IMG/VR virus record: IMGVR_UViG_3300008629_000042 | Coordinates: 1-21,347 of that record | Reading direction: 5' to 3' (one strand) | DNA length: 21,347 nucleotides | Origin: a virus | Part shown: positions 14,310-21,237 of the stretch, piece after piece | How positions within the stretch are numbered: the stretch's first letter is position 1 | How the letters are laid out: each line of letters opens with the position of its first letter | The notes under the pieces: model-generated | What the model was told of the DNA's origin: nothing | What the model saw: only the letters and a program-made list of their open reading frames with translations | The model's database searches: none | Position numbers and translations under genes: made by a program

Positions 14310-14879
14310 TTAGTTATTGAATATTGTTGGATTTGATTTTCCGACCTCGAGGGTTGCCGTGATTAAGTTGTGACTTGGGTTCTCCTCAAGATATTTTTGA
14401 ATTGCCGACTCCTTTGCCGACGTCGCCGGGGTTGTCTCGGCCTCCTCCTCGATTTCTTCGGCACCTCCAAGGGCGCGGCGCAAGGCGCGATTTTCGACGG
14501 TGAGGTCGTCAATGCGTTCGGATTGGTTGGTGATTAAGATGTCGCGCTCGGCGATTCGCCCACGATATTGGTCGAGTGCCATTTCCAAAAGCTCGGGCGC
14601 CGCGATTGCGGATGCCTCAACGGTCTCGGGTTCGGCCTCCTCGGCCTCGGGTGCGGATTCTTCAACCGCCTCGGGTGCGGATTCCTCGGCGGATTCCTCG
14701 GGGGACGCCTCGGGGGCCTCCTCGTCAAGCGCCTTTTTCTTGGCCTTGGCCTTTTTCTTGGGCGCCTCGGCGGCGGCCTTGGTTGGGGCGGCGGCCGTTT
14801 CCTCCGCCTCATCGGCGGCGCGTCGCCGTTCTAATTCGGCCGAGGCCGACTCGTCGAGTTTTTCAATTTGTGCATTCAT
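14310..14879 (-). CDS. Nested scaffold protein from internal start, 189 aa
   Basis: An in-frame ATG at 14879 (Met320 of the fusion) starts exactly where the protease domain ends and the scaffold begins. An AAGGG sits about seven bases upstream. The product would start MNAQIEKLDESASAELERRR, followed by the Ala/Glu/Lys-rich region and coiled coil. Lambda makes its scaffold gpNu3 in just this way, from an internal start in gene C, so free scaffold is expected in excess over the protease fusion. The start is supported by position and spacing; expression is inferred. Confidence 0.6.
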   Translation of the reverse strand: MNAQIEKLDESASAELERRRAADEAEETAAAPTKAAAEAPKKKAKAKKKALDEEAPEASPEESAEESAPEAVEESAPEAEEAEPETVEASAIAAPELLEMALDQYRGRIAERDILITNQSERIDDLTVENRALRRALGGAEEIEEEAETTPATSAKESAIQKYLEENPSHNLITATLEVGKSNPTIFNN

Positions 14880-15836
14880 GCTTTCACCCTTGGGTTCGTC
14901 GTTTAGTGGCTCGGCCGGCTTTTCAGTGAAAAGGCTCGCCGTCGCGGCGGGCGTGTCCACAAAATCGGCCGAAAAAATTCGATTTGGCTCAATGGTCGGG
15001 AGGTCGTGCTCGGCGCCCTCCGGGCGCTCGGTGAATCCGTCAAAAGGCACGTCGGCCTCGTCGGTTTCCCAAAAAAGCGACCCCTCGAAAACGATTGATA
15101 TGCCAAACGTCGCCGGCATCAACTCGGCCAAGTCGAAAAGCCGGTCAAACCTCTCGGGTTCATGCTCCCGAAATGACGGCAACACCTCAAAACGCCCGGC
15201 TCGGATTTTGTCGCCGGCCCGGTAAAACTCAGAAAACGCGCCGACCTCCTCCATTAACCGGTCGGTTTGAGCCCCATTGTGTGAGATGTAGGCCGGCAAA
15301 ACCCGTTCGGCGAGAATGTTTTCGACCGAATCAAGGGTGCGCCCTGAGATCATCATGCGGTGACCCCGGGCCTCGCCGGCCTCGATAATGCTCACCCCCT
15401 CAATCATGCCCGCTTCACGGTCAACCGACCCGCCCCGCATTTGGAAAGTGATACGCGTTGGATTTTCGGCGGCCTCGTCCCGCTCGCCAATCATCTCAAT
15501 CAACCGGCCGGCCTCCTCAAAAATCTCCGTTTCGCCATTTTGCGCCGAGCGCGACCGGATGGCCTTGAGCCCGTTGGTGGAAATGGTTTTAAAATCGTCA
15601 GTGAATGGATAGGAAAACCGTTCTTTTGTGTCCGGCGGCGCCTCCTCCCGGATGCCGAGAAACCAATCGGCGAACCTCAAAAACCCACGCTCGTCAATGT
15701 ATGCGTTTTCGGTGCCGGCCGACGGGCCCGACCAACGGGCCGAGGTCTTGACGTCGCCGCCCTTGATGAGTTTGCGGGCGTGAGTAACGCTCGCTTTTCG
15801 GAGGTCCGAGCGCGAGGCTAACGCGATTTTGCTCAT
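14310..15836 (-). CDS. Prohead protease-scaffold fusion, 508 aa
   Basis: Residues ~45-115 form an N-terminal segment often found before phage maturation proteases (KERFSYPFTDDF, then GLKAIRS). Residues ~140-305 are the protease: GVSIIEAGEARGH near 147-159, candidate His186 (YISHNG), candidate nucleophile Ser247 (FGISIVF), and an acidic SADFVDTPAA (289-298), a pattern fitting HK97-type prohead serine proteases. From 320 it becomes a scaffold: Ala/Glu/Lys/Pro low complexity (335-410), then a coiled coil (415-455) and a short C-terminal region. The protease cleaves scaffold and capsid tails during maturation. The gene overlaps the upstream 45-aa gene by four bases (ATGA). Catalytic residues are inferred from pattern only. 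Confidence 0.87.
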   Translation of the reverse strand: MSKIALASRSDLRKASVTHARKLIKGGDVKTSARWSGPSAGTENAYIDERGFLRFADWFLGIREEAPPDTKERFSYPFTDDFKTISTNGLKAIRSRSAQNGETEIFEEAGRLIEMIGERDEAAENPTRITFQMRGGSVDREAGMIEGVSIIEAGEARGHRMMISGRTLDSVENILAERVLPAYISHNGAQTDRLMEEVGAFSEFYRAGDKIRAGRFEVLPSFREHEPERFDRLFDLAELMPATFGISIVFEGSLFWETDEADVPFDGFTERPEGAEHDLPTIEPNRIFSADFVDTPAATASLFTEKPAEPLNDEPKGESMNAQIEKLDESASAELERRRAADEAEETAAAPTKAAAEAPKKKAKAKKKALDEEAPEASPEESAEESAPEAVEESAPEAEEAEPETVEASAIAAPELLEMALDQYRGRIAERDILITNQSERIDDLTVENRALRRALGGAEEIEEEAETTPATSAKESAIQKYLEENPSHNLITATLEVGKSNPTIFNN

Positions 15837-15970
15837 GATTTGGGTTTTTTGTCGTCTTTTTTGCCGTTGCTTTTCGGTTGAGCGTCAATAAATTTCTGCT
15901 CCATTGTGGTGAGTTCGTCCCGTTTTTTTGGTGACGGGTTTTTTAAATATTCTAGCACTTTTTTTCTCAT
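15833..15970 (-). CDS. Lysine-rich small protein, 45 aa
   Basis: A short, strongly basic protein (MRKKVLEYLKNPSPKKRDEL, then DAQPKSNGKKDDKKPKS) with an N-terminal helix and a disordered-looking Lys-rich tail. The start at 15970 is well supported: TAAGGA overlaps the portal stop eight bases upstream. Its own stop overlaps the protease start (ATGA), so it is translationally linked to portal and protease. It is unrecognised. The position between portal and protease suggests a minor head protein or packaging aid, and the basic tail could bind DNA. Confidence 0.75.
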   Translation of the reverse strand: MRKKVLEYLKNPSPKKRDELTTMEQKFIDAQPKSNGKKDDKKPKS

Positions 15971-15977
15971 GATGTCC

Positions 15978-17489
15978 TTACTCTTGGGGGTTTTGTTTAA
16001 TGGGGGGCGGTGGCGCCAACGGGTCAACGCCGGCTTGCTCAAGAATTTCGGTCCAATTTGCCGAGGCTTGCAACCCGTAGGGGTTAAATAAATCGAGGTA
16101 CGAATCGAGCTCGAACTCGTCGGCGATTTCTTGGGCGGTCTTGATGTTTTGAGCTTTTCGCCGCAAAACGCTTTCGGCCGTGTAGCCGAATTGACTCGCG
16201 ACATCGTCGAGAGATTGGGCGCCGAGTTGAACATATTTAAGGTCGGATTGAACTTGCGCCGTCTTGTTCACCCACTTGAACGCCGGCGTTTGCCACCGGG
16301 CCCGGAAGGGGTCGACAACCTCTTTTGGTATTTTGACCGTGCCGTCGGCAATCCATCGGCCAAGTTTCCACCGGAAAAGTCGGTCGAGGAGGTGAGTCAC
16401 CGACCTTTGTTGGTCCTCGATCGCCGCTTGATATTGGAGCAAAAGCCCTTGAGAGGCCGAAAAACTCGTCTTGCCGATTGTGTTCATTATCATTTCAACC
16501 GGAATCCCGACCGATGCCCCGACTTTTCGGAGGTGATACATGACAAACTCAACGCCCTCGACGTTGGGCCGCCCGCTTGATGAAATGGTCGAAATATCCT
16601 CCCCGGGCTCGAGATAATGGAAAGTTCCCGGCTCAAATTTCTCAAGGCGCCCAATGTCGTCTTGATCGGCGGCCGCCATGCGGTCGACAATCTCGAATTG
16701 TTGCGCGTCGTATCGCTTGACGACGGCCGACAAACTCGCGCTCACCTTGGCCGATAGCATTTCGACCTCCTCATATTCCGCGACATCTTGGAGCGAGTTG
16801 ACGGCGCTCGCGAGCTCGGGAACGCCCCGCCATTGCGTCGGGCGCATCCGCCGAAAATACAAAAGGAAATTACGAGCCGAGACGGTCCGCACGTTTTGCA
16901 ATGACCCGTTGACGCGGTCGCCGACCTTGAACCCCGTTGGTTTGCCGACTTTGTTCGTGATGACTCCGCCCTTGTCGTCGCTCATCTCGCTCGCGACCCC
17001 TTGACCGAATGGGTTGCCGATACGGTTGCCCTCGATGAGTTGCACGTCGCCCTTGTTGGTGAGTAAAAGGCCGATGTCGCCTTGCCACAGTGTCGCGTCG
17101 GCAATTTCTTGTTGCACCCCCGTCATGTTGAGGGCCCCCGTCACCTCCGGGAATTCGCACCACTCCGCCCAAAGTTCGGCGACTTGCCGATTGAAATCAT
17201 CCGAGACGGTCGAGGGTTGCGGCGTTATCCCGGACCCGATGACGTCCGTTTTGCGGAGGCGCGAGATGGCCCGGGCGACCGGGTCGTTGCGCTTCAAATT
17301 CATTAGAGTCGAAATCAATCGCTCGCGGTCATATTGGCCGAGCTCGATTTCCTCGGACCGGATGGGGTTGAGCCCTCGATTTTTCCGGTAACGCGAATTA
17401 GATACGGCGTCGTATCCAAACAAAATACGGCCGGCGGTCTTGACTCGGCCCCAAAACGTCGGGCCCGGTTGTTGTGATTTTATCCCCAT
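15978..17489 (-). CDS. Portal protein, lambda gpB family, 503 aa
   Basis: A full-length portal of the lambda family (gpB is 533 aa). Recognisable stretches include the N-terminal 'RYRKNRGLNPIRSEEIELG' region, RNDPVARAISRLRKTDVIGS near 70-90, ALWQGDIG-like DATLWQGDIGLLL near 150, LYFRRMRPTQWRGVPELASA near 215-235, and the C-terminal VTHLLDRLFRWKLG helix. The extreme C-terminus is Pro-rich (PLAPPPPIKQNP). The dodecameric portal forms the vertex through which DNA enters and to which terminase and tail connect. The start overlaps the gpW-like gene by ten bases, and the 45-aa gene follows after eight bases. Confidence 0.93.
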   Translation of the reverse strand: MGIKSQQPGPTFWGRVKTAGRILFGYDAVSNSRYRKNRGLNPIRSEEIELGQYDRERLISTLMNLKRNDPVARAISRLRKTDVIGSGITPQPSTVSDDFNRQVAELWAEWCEFPEVTGALNMTGVQQEIADATLWQGDIGLLLTNKGDVQLIEGNRIGNPFGQGVASEMSDDKGGVITNKVGKPTGFKVGDRVNGSLQNVRTVSARNFLLYFRRMRPTQWRGVPELASAVNSLQDVAEYEEVEMLSAKVSASLSAVVKRYDAQQFEIVDRMAAADQDDIGRLEKFEPGTFHYLEPGEDISTISSSGRPNVEGVEFVMYHLRKVGASVGIPVEMIMNTIGKTSFSASQGLLLQYQAAIEDQQRSVTHLLDRLFRWKLGRWIADGTVKIPKEVVDPFRARWQTPAFKWVNKTAQVQSDLKYVQLGAQSLDDVASQFGYTAESVLRRKAQNIKTAQEIADEFELDSYLDLFNPYGLQASANWTEILEQAGVDPLAPPPPIKQNPQE

Positions 17490-17719
17490 GTTCGGAAGTC
17501 GGCCCGGTTCACTCCCCGGGCGTTGATGGTTGAATCGCGCAACATAATAATTTTATTAAGGTTTTTGATTTCCTCCCAAATTTTGCGGCGGTCCTCATAG
17601 CGGAAAGTGCGGTCGCCGAGGGAATACTCGCTTGTTGTGCTCGTGGAAACCGTCGTATATGCCGCGAGGAGATTATCCCGGGCGGTGACGAGGTCGGCGA
17701 TTGGGAGGTTGCTTGCCAT
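17480..17719 (-). CDS. gpW-like head-tail connector, 79 aa
   Basis: The sequence LVTARDNLLAAYTTVSTSTT, then EYSLGDRTFRYEDRRKIWEE, closely follows the gpW pattern: helix, beta-hairpin with 'G--hxYx', second helix (EIKNLNKIIML). Lambda gpW is 68 aa and lies between A and B, as here. It binds the portal after packaging and is needed for tail attachment. The ATG at 17719 was preferred; a TTG at 17743 in the same frame would add eight residues and overlap the upstream gene. The ATG overlaps nothing and lies one base after the upstream stop codon. Confidence 0.85.
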   Translation of the reverse strand: MASNLPIADLVTARDNLLAAYTTVSTSTTSEYSLGDRTFRYEDRRKIWEEIKNLNKIIMLRDSTINARGVNRADFRTWG

Positions 17720-17720
17720 T

Positions 17721-18524
17721 TTATGAGTGGTCCCCGACTTCAATTCCCGGGTATCGTTTCGCGAGTTTTTTCATGCTCGCCTTGCCCGATTTGCCGAGGG
17801 TTTTCTCGAGATAGGGTTGGCGCCCGTTAAGGTATTTCTGAAAAAGCCCCGCCCCTTTCACGCCCGGGTTGAGAGTGTTGTGCGCCTCACTGAAAACCTT
17901 GAGAACAAAATCGCCGTCGGAGGGTCGTTTTTGAGCCGAGGCGGTCGTCGCCTTTTTCCAAGATTTTTTGCGGAGCATATAGAGCATGGCGCTCTTGACT
18001 TTGTCGTGATGTTTCCACGTTTTCGGGATTTTAAGATTTACCCCGCCGGCCTTGGCCGCCTCTTGGAACATATGCAACCAAGCCGCTTTTGATGACCCCG
18101 TCGACAACCAAGCATCGTCGCGGGTGCGCTTGATGGCCGCATTTATCATCGCCCAAACGGCGTCGGAATATCGATTGCGCTTGTAGTATTTTTTGCCCCC
18201 AACTTGGAAAACTTGCAACGAATCCTTGGGGCCCTTGGGGCGTTTGCCTCGCCCGGACCATTTTGCCCAAGGGGCGTATCGCCTCAGAACGTACGCGTGC
18301 GCCGACTTGAACGCTTTGTTTTTCTTGCCCCGGGGCCCGACCATAAGCGTGTCGTTTGACGTGAGGGCGAGAATCGCGCCGAGTTCCGCAACGATGACTT
18401 GTTTTAAATCGACCGGCGGGTCCCATTTCGCTTTAATCATCGTGACGGCGTGGTCAAATGGCGTGGTGTCAATCTCGAATTGATACGGGTTGCCGCTTGC
18501 CGTGTAATTTACGCCGCTTGCCAT
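17721..18524 (-). CDS. Hypothetical basic protein between terminase and connector, 267 aa
   Basis: I do not recognise this protein. It is strongly basic (GRGKRPKGPKDSL, KKYYKRNRYSD, LRKKSWKKATT) and contains many Trp, Tyr and His residues, with a helical middle (DAVWAMINAAIKRT, AAWLHMFQEAAKAGG). No membrane span or signal is present. It occupies the gap between large terminase and gpW where lambda has no gene, so it is an addition to the conserved order, possibly a minor head, neck or DNA-binding protein. AGGGTG lies directly before the ATG at 18524; an adjacent GTG at 18527 is an alternative start. Its start overlaps a possible upstream ORF as TGATG, and its stop is one base before the connector gene. 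Confidence 0.75.
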   Translation of the reverse strand: MASGVNYTASGNPYQFEIDTTPFDHAVTMIKAKWDPPVDLKQVIVAELGAILALTSNDTLMVGPRGKKNKAFKSAHAYVLRRYAPWAKWSGRGKRPKGPKDSLQVFQVGGKKYYKRNRYSDAVWAMINAAIKRTRDDAWLSTGSSKAAWLHMFQEAAKAGGVNLKIPKTWKHHDKVKSAMLYMLRKKSWKKATTASAQKRPSDGDFVLKVFSEAHNTLNPGVKGAGLFQKYLNGRQPYLEKTLGKSGKASMKKLAKRYPGIEVGDHS

Positions 18525-18808
18525 CACCCTATGTTGAATCGTTTAGCGCCCGGGGCCGATTTAAGCCCGAGGCGTGCCGGCAATTCGGTCGACGCCTCGG
18601 CCTTAAATTGCCCGGATTGCGTCGAGGGCGCCGATTTAAGCCCGAGGCGTGCCGGCAATTCGGTCGACGCCTCGGCCTTAAATTGCCCGGATTGCGTCGA
18701 GGGCGCCGATTTAAGGGGGGAGTGTGGCCCGAGGTTGCCGCGTGCGGGCCGTTTATTGGGGCCCGGGTACGTTGACCCCCGGGAAATCGCGAGGGCCTTT
18801 AATCCCAA
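18524..18808 (-). CDS. Possible ORF with duplicated 25-aa unit, 94 aa
   Basis: A frame open from a TTG at 18808 (overlapping the terminase stop) to a TGA that overlaps the next gene's ATG as TGATG. It contains two exact copies of a 25-residue unit (including STQSGQFKAEASTELPARLG), matching the 75-bp DNA duplication. For coding: duplication length is a multiple of three, and both edges overlap neighbours. Against: no ATG or GTG start upstream of the repeats, no Shine-Dalgarno sequence, and strong palindromes that would explain the region as noncoding structure. Treated as doubtful. Confidence 0.3.
   Translation of the reverse strand: MGLKALAISRGSTYPGPNKRPARGNLGPHSPLKSAPSTQSGQFKAEASTELPARLGLKSAPSTQSGQFKAEASTELPARLGLKSAPGAKRFNIG
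18536..18556. repeat. Dispersed ~20-bp motif, copy B
   Basis: Matches 11208-11227 except for one extra C in the C-run. It lies 12 bp upstream of the 17721-18524 gene and abuts the first 75-bp hairpin unit. Confidence 0.65.
18555..18715. repeat. Tandem 75-bp hairpin repeats after the terminase gene
   Basis: Two identical 75-bp units (18555-18629 and 18630-18704) and 11 bp of a third (18705-18715). Each unit holds a long inverted repeat: 18560-18575 pairs with 18592-18607 over 16 bp with one mismatch around a 16-nt loop, and the second unit does the same 75 bp on. The late transcript would carry two large stem-loops in a row between terminase and the next gene. Possible roles are transcript processing or stabilisation, polarity control, or DNA-level recognition or recombination. 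Confidence 0.92.
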
Positions 18809-20595
18809 AATGACGGCGCTCGCGATTTTCTCGGCGTTTTGGGTTTCTGTTTTGCCGGCGACGCGAGCTCGTCGAGCATCACGGCGCCCCCGAGCCCGAA
18901 CATTTGCGAGAGTGCGAGCACGTAAATTTCACAATCCCAAAAATGGTCTTGCCGGTGCCCGGCAACGACCCACTCGCGAACGACCCGGCCGGTGCGGTTG
19001 ACCCGCTCGACGAAATTCGTCGCGAGCATTTGGCGGACATACTCGGGGTCGATGTTGGCATACAAAAACCAATTCAAGGCGGCGCCGCTCCGACGCTTGA
19101 GCATCTCCTCACCCCAAACGGATTTGTTGACGTGCAACAAATTAATTCGCGCCGCCGTATGCTTTGCGCCCTTGACGTTCGCCGAGTCGGGGTCGATTTG
19201 TGTGACTTTGTACGATGTCGCCAACCGGTCCCAACCTTTTGCCCCGAACCAAAAGGGGCGACCGTGCCATATTTCCGAATACATCTCGGCCGTGCGGTAA
19301 CCGGTATCAATCACCCCGTGCGATGCGTCAAACCGTTTTGCGACGGCCATGAGCTCCGGGAATGACGGCGCCGTGCCATTGTCGAGGAGGTAGCTCGTTC
19401 CGTCCCGGTCGAATCCTCTCACAACATAAACAAAATGATCACGTTGCACGTCGACCCCGAGGAGGCGAAACGAGCCCTTGATTTCGCCCCGGTCATAACC
19501 CCCCTCGAGCTTGCGAAACTTGGCCGGGTTGACGTCCGACTCGGCCGGGCGGTGAGGCTCGGCGAGCCACCCATTCGCAAACGCCTTTTGGCCCTCGATT
19601 GTCGTTTGCGTCTTGAGATACTCGACGGCAATGCGGCCGAACGTGAGCACCGGCGAGAATAGGCTCGAGAGATGATAAGAACGGGCCCCCGCCTCGGCGT
19701 TGTCCTTGCCGGGAATCCAACGCCCATCGCGCAACATTGCGGATTTGTGCCCGTCTCGGATTTTGCCGCCGCACTCCTCGCATTGATAAAATGCCGATGA
19801 CTCGACGGTCGCGAGGTTGATGATGTCGTCGTCGCCCTTGGCGTCGTCGCTCCATTTGATATTGATTTCGCCCTCGTCGTCGCGAAAACGCAAAAGGATT
19901 TCCTCGCCGCAATGGGGGCAACGCATCCAATACCGGCGCCGGTCGCCCTCATTGAATTCTTGCCATATGCCGCCCTCCTCGGCGATGGGTGTTGAGGATT
20001 GGAGCACCTTGAAAGCTCGTTTTCCCTTGATCCGGTCGAGACACTCCCGGCGGACCCCCTCGTCGATAACGTCAATCTCGTCGAGGATGAGGACCGAGAT
20101 GGGATACGACCGCACGCTTGCTTGTGAGCCGGCCCCGACCAAATTCATCGTGCACCTCGAAAACTCTTGCTTGAGCAAATTGAACCGGTCGACGTCGAGC
20201 TCGCCGTTAAGGTATCGCGGCAAATGCTTTTCGAGCACGGCCGATTCAACGCAAAACGGTAACCATCGTTCCGACGAAAAATTTTTACACAAGGCCGCCG
20301 AGGGGAAAACCCACAAAATCGGGGCCGGCGCTTGGTCGATGACGTACCCGGCCATAATGTAAAAAGTCGTTGTTTTACTCGTTTGAGATCCCCAACAAAG
20401 AGACACGCGGCGAACTCGCGGGTCGCCCATCGCCTCGAGCACTTCGCGGACATAGGGATACATCCGAGTTGAGTAGGGGCCCGGTTGCTCTGTGATTCGC
20501 GAACTCAACTCGACCGAGTTTTCGGACCATTCAACGACCGAACGCTTGGCGCGAAATCGGACAAACCCGGCCGCGTATCGCTTGAGGCTATTCAT
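18799..20595 (-). CDS. Terminase large subunit, GpA family, 598 aa
   Basis: The packaging motor and nuclease. The N-terminus has the GpA-family opening (ITEQPGPYSTRMYPYVREVL, 34-53). ATPase motifs follow: a Walker A-like GSQTSKTT (69-76), Walker B VLILDEID (168-175) and coupling motif QSSTP (199-203). Two CxxC pairs, CPHC (226-229) and CEEC (272-275), form the zinc-binding insert typical of this family. The nuclease domain begins near 378 with GVDVQRD (candidate metal-binding Asp382) and continues to a late HFWDCE. Length is close to lambda gpA (641 aa). The ATG at 20595 overlaps the small-subunit gene by eight bases, with GAGG about seven bases upstream. The GpA type suggests cos-like cutting, though related enzymes also serve other packaging styles. 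Confidence 0.95.
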   Translation of the reverse strand: MNSLKRYAAGFVRFRAKRSVVEWSENSVELSSRITEQPGPYSTRMYPYVREVLEAMGDPRVRRVSLCWGSQTSKTTTFYIMAGYVIDQAPAPILWVFPSAALCKNFSSERWLPFCVESAVLEKHLPRYLNGELDVDRFNLLKQEFSRCTMNLVGAGSQASVRSYPISVLILDEIDVIDEGVRRECLDRIKGKRAFKVLQSSTPIAEEGGIWQEFNEGDRRRYWMRCPHCGEEILLRFRDDEGEINIKWSDDAKGDDDIINLATVESSAFYQCEECGGKIRDGHKSAMLRDGRWIPGKDNAEAGARSYHLSSLFSPVLTFGRIAVEYLKTQTTIEGQKAFANGWLAEPHRPAESDVNPAKFRKLEGGYDRGEIKGSFRLLGVDVQRDHFVYVVRGFDRDGTSYLLDNGTAPSFPELMAVAKRFDASHGVIDTGYRTAEMYSEIWHGRPFWFGAKGWDRLATSYKVTQIDPDSANVKGAKHTAARINLLHVNKSVWGEEMLKRRSGAALNWFLYANIDPEYVRQMLATNFVERVNRTGRVVREWVVAGHRQDHFWDCEIYVLALSQMFGLGGAVMLDELASPAKQKPKTPRKSRAPSFWD

Positions 20596-21157
20596 CGCCG
20601 AGCCTCTTTTCCATCGTCCGGAAAATGCCGTCGAGGTGTTCGCGGATGCCCTCCTCGCCGTGCACCGGGTCGGCCGGGTTCACCTTTGCGGCGGCGGCCT
20701 TGGGCATTTGGTCGAGGAGTTCCCGGAGGGGTTCGAGCACTTGCTTGACCGCCTTGCGAGCCTCACCCATTGGCACGAGATTCTCTTGGACTCGTTTTAA
20801 TTCGAGTTCCTTGAGGCGACGCACGGCATCCTCTTTGCCCGCTTGAGCCCGGAGCAGTTTTGCCCGTAGGTTTTGAATCTCCTCGGGCATGAACGCATCT
20901 GAGACTTTCATCGTTTGGCCCGAGGCCGATGCCCGGTGCATCATGTACTTGGTCCACTCCTCGACGTCATTCTCGGGCGGCGCCCCTTGCGTCTTGCGTA
21001 GAAGTCGAATGGTTTTTGCCGTCACTTTCATCGCTTTCGCGAGGGCCTCGACGGTCATCTTGGTCGCCGCCTTGGGGGCCTTTTTGGCCGGCTTGCGTTT
21101 TGTTTTTTTCGTTGTCATTTGCTTTAGTTCGTGACTATAAACCGCCGGCTTTTCCAT
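20588..21157 (-). CDS. Terminase small subunit (Nu1-like), 189 aa
   Basis: A basic Lys-rich N-terminus (KKTKRKPAKKAPKAATKM) is followed by a helix-turn-helix-like segment (MTVEALAKAMKVTAKTIRLL, about 34-53), a coiled-coil middle (IQNLRAKLLRAQAGKEDAVR, then RLKELELKRVQE), and an acidic C-terminus likely to contact the large subunit. Lambda gpNu1 is 181 aa with the same order. It recognises the packaging site on the phage genome. Two starts are possible: 21157 (189 aa) and 21118 (176 aa, MTTKKTKRK); neither has a good Shine-Dalgarno sequence. The repeat-rich DNA just upstream is a natural candidate for its target. Confidence 0.8.
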   Translation of the reverse strand: MEKPAVYSHELKQMTTKKTKRKPAKKAPKAATKMTVEALAKAMKVTAKTIRLLRKTQGAPPENDVEEWTKYMMHRASASGQTMKVSDAFMPEEIQNLRAKLLRAQAGKEDAVRRLKELELKRVQENLVPMGEARKAVKQVLEPLRELLDQMPKAAAAKVNPADPVHGEEGIREHLDGIFRTMEKRLGDE

Positions 21158-21180
21158 TCGAAACGCCGCAAAAATTCTCC

Positions 21181-21237
21181 GGGCGACCCGTCATCACAGG
21201 GCGACCCCAGTTCACCAAACCACACCAAACCAGTTCA
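21181..21237. repeat. Clustered direct repeats upstream of small terminase
   Basis: Three interleaved direct repeats: GGGCGACCC at 21181-21189 and 21199-21207 (18-bp period), CCAGTTCA at 21207-21214 and 21230-21237 (23-bp period), and the tandem 10-mer CACCAAACCA at 21213-21222 and 21223-21232. This iteron-like cluster lies directly upstream of the terminase genes, where cos/pac sites often lie. It is a candidate binding site for the small terminase or a regulator. The remaining edge sequence to 21347 holds no gene or clear promoter that I can support. Confidence 0.75.

Noticed and set aside
14500-15225. 241-aa plus-strand open frame, Ser/Ala-rich
   Set aside because: Antisense shadow of the Ala/Glu-rich scaffold; no ribosome site or plus-strand context supports it.
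18555-18715. CRISPR array
   Set aside because: Repeats are immediately tandem with no unique spacers, and only two full units exist.
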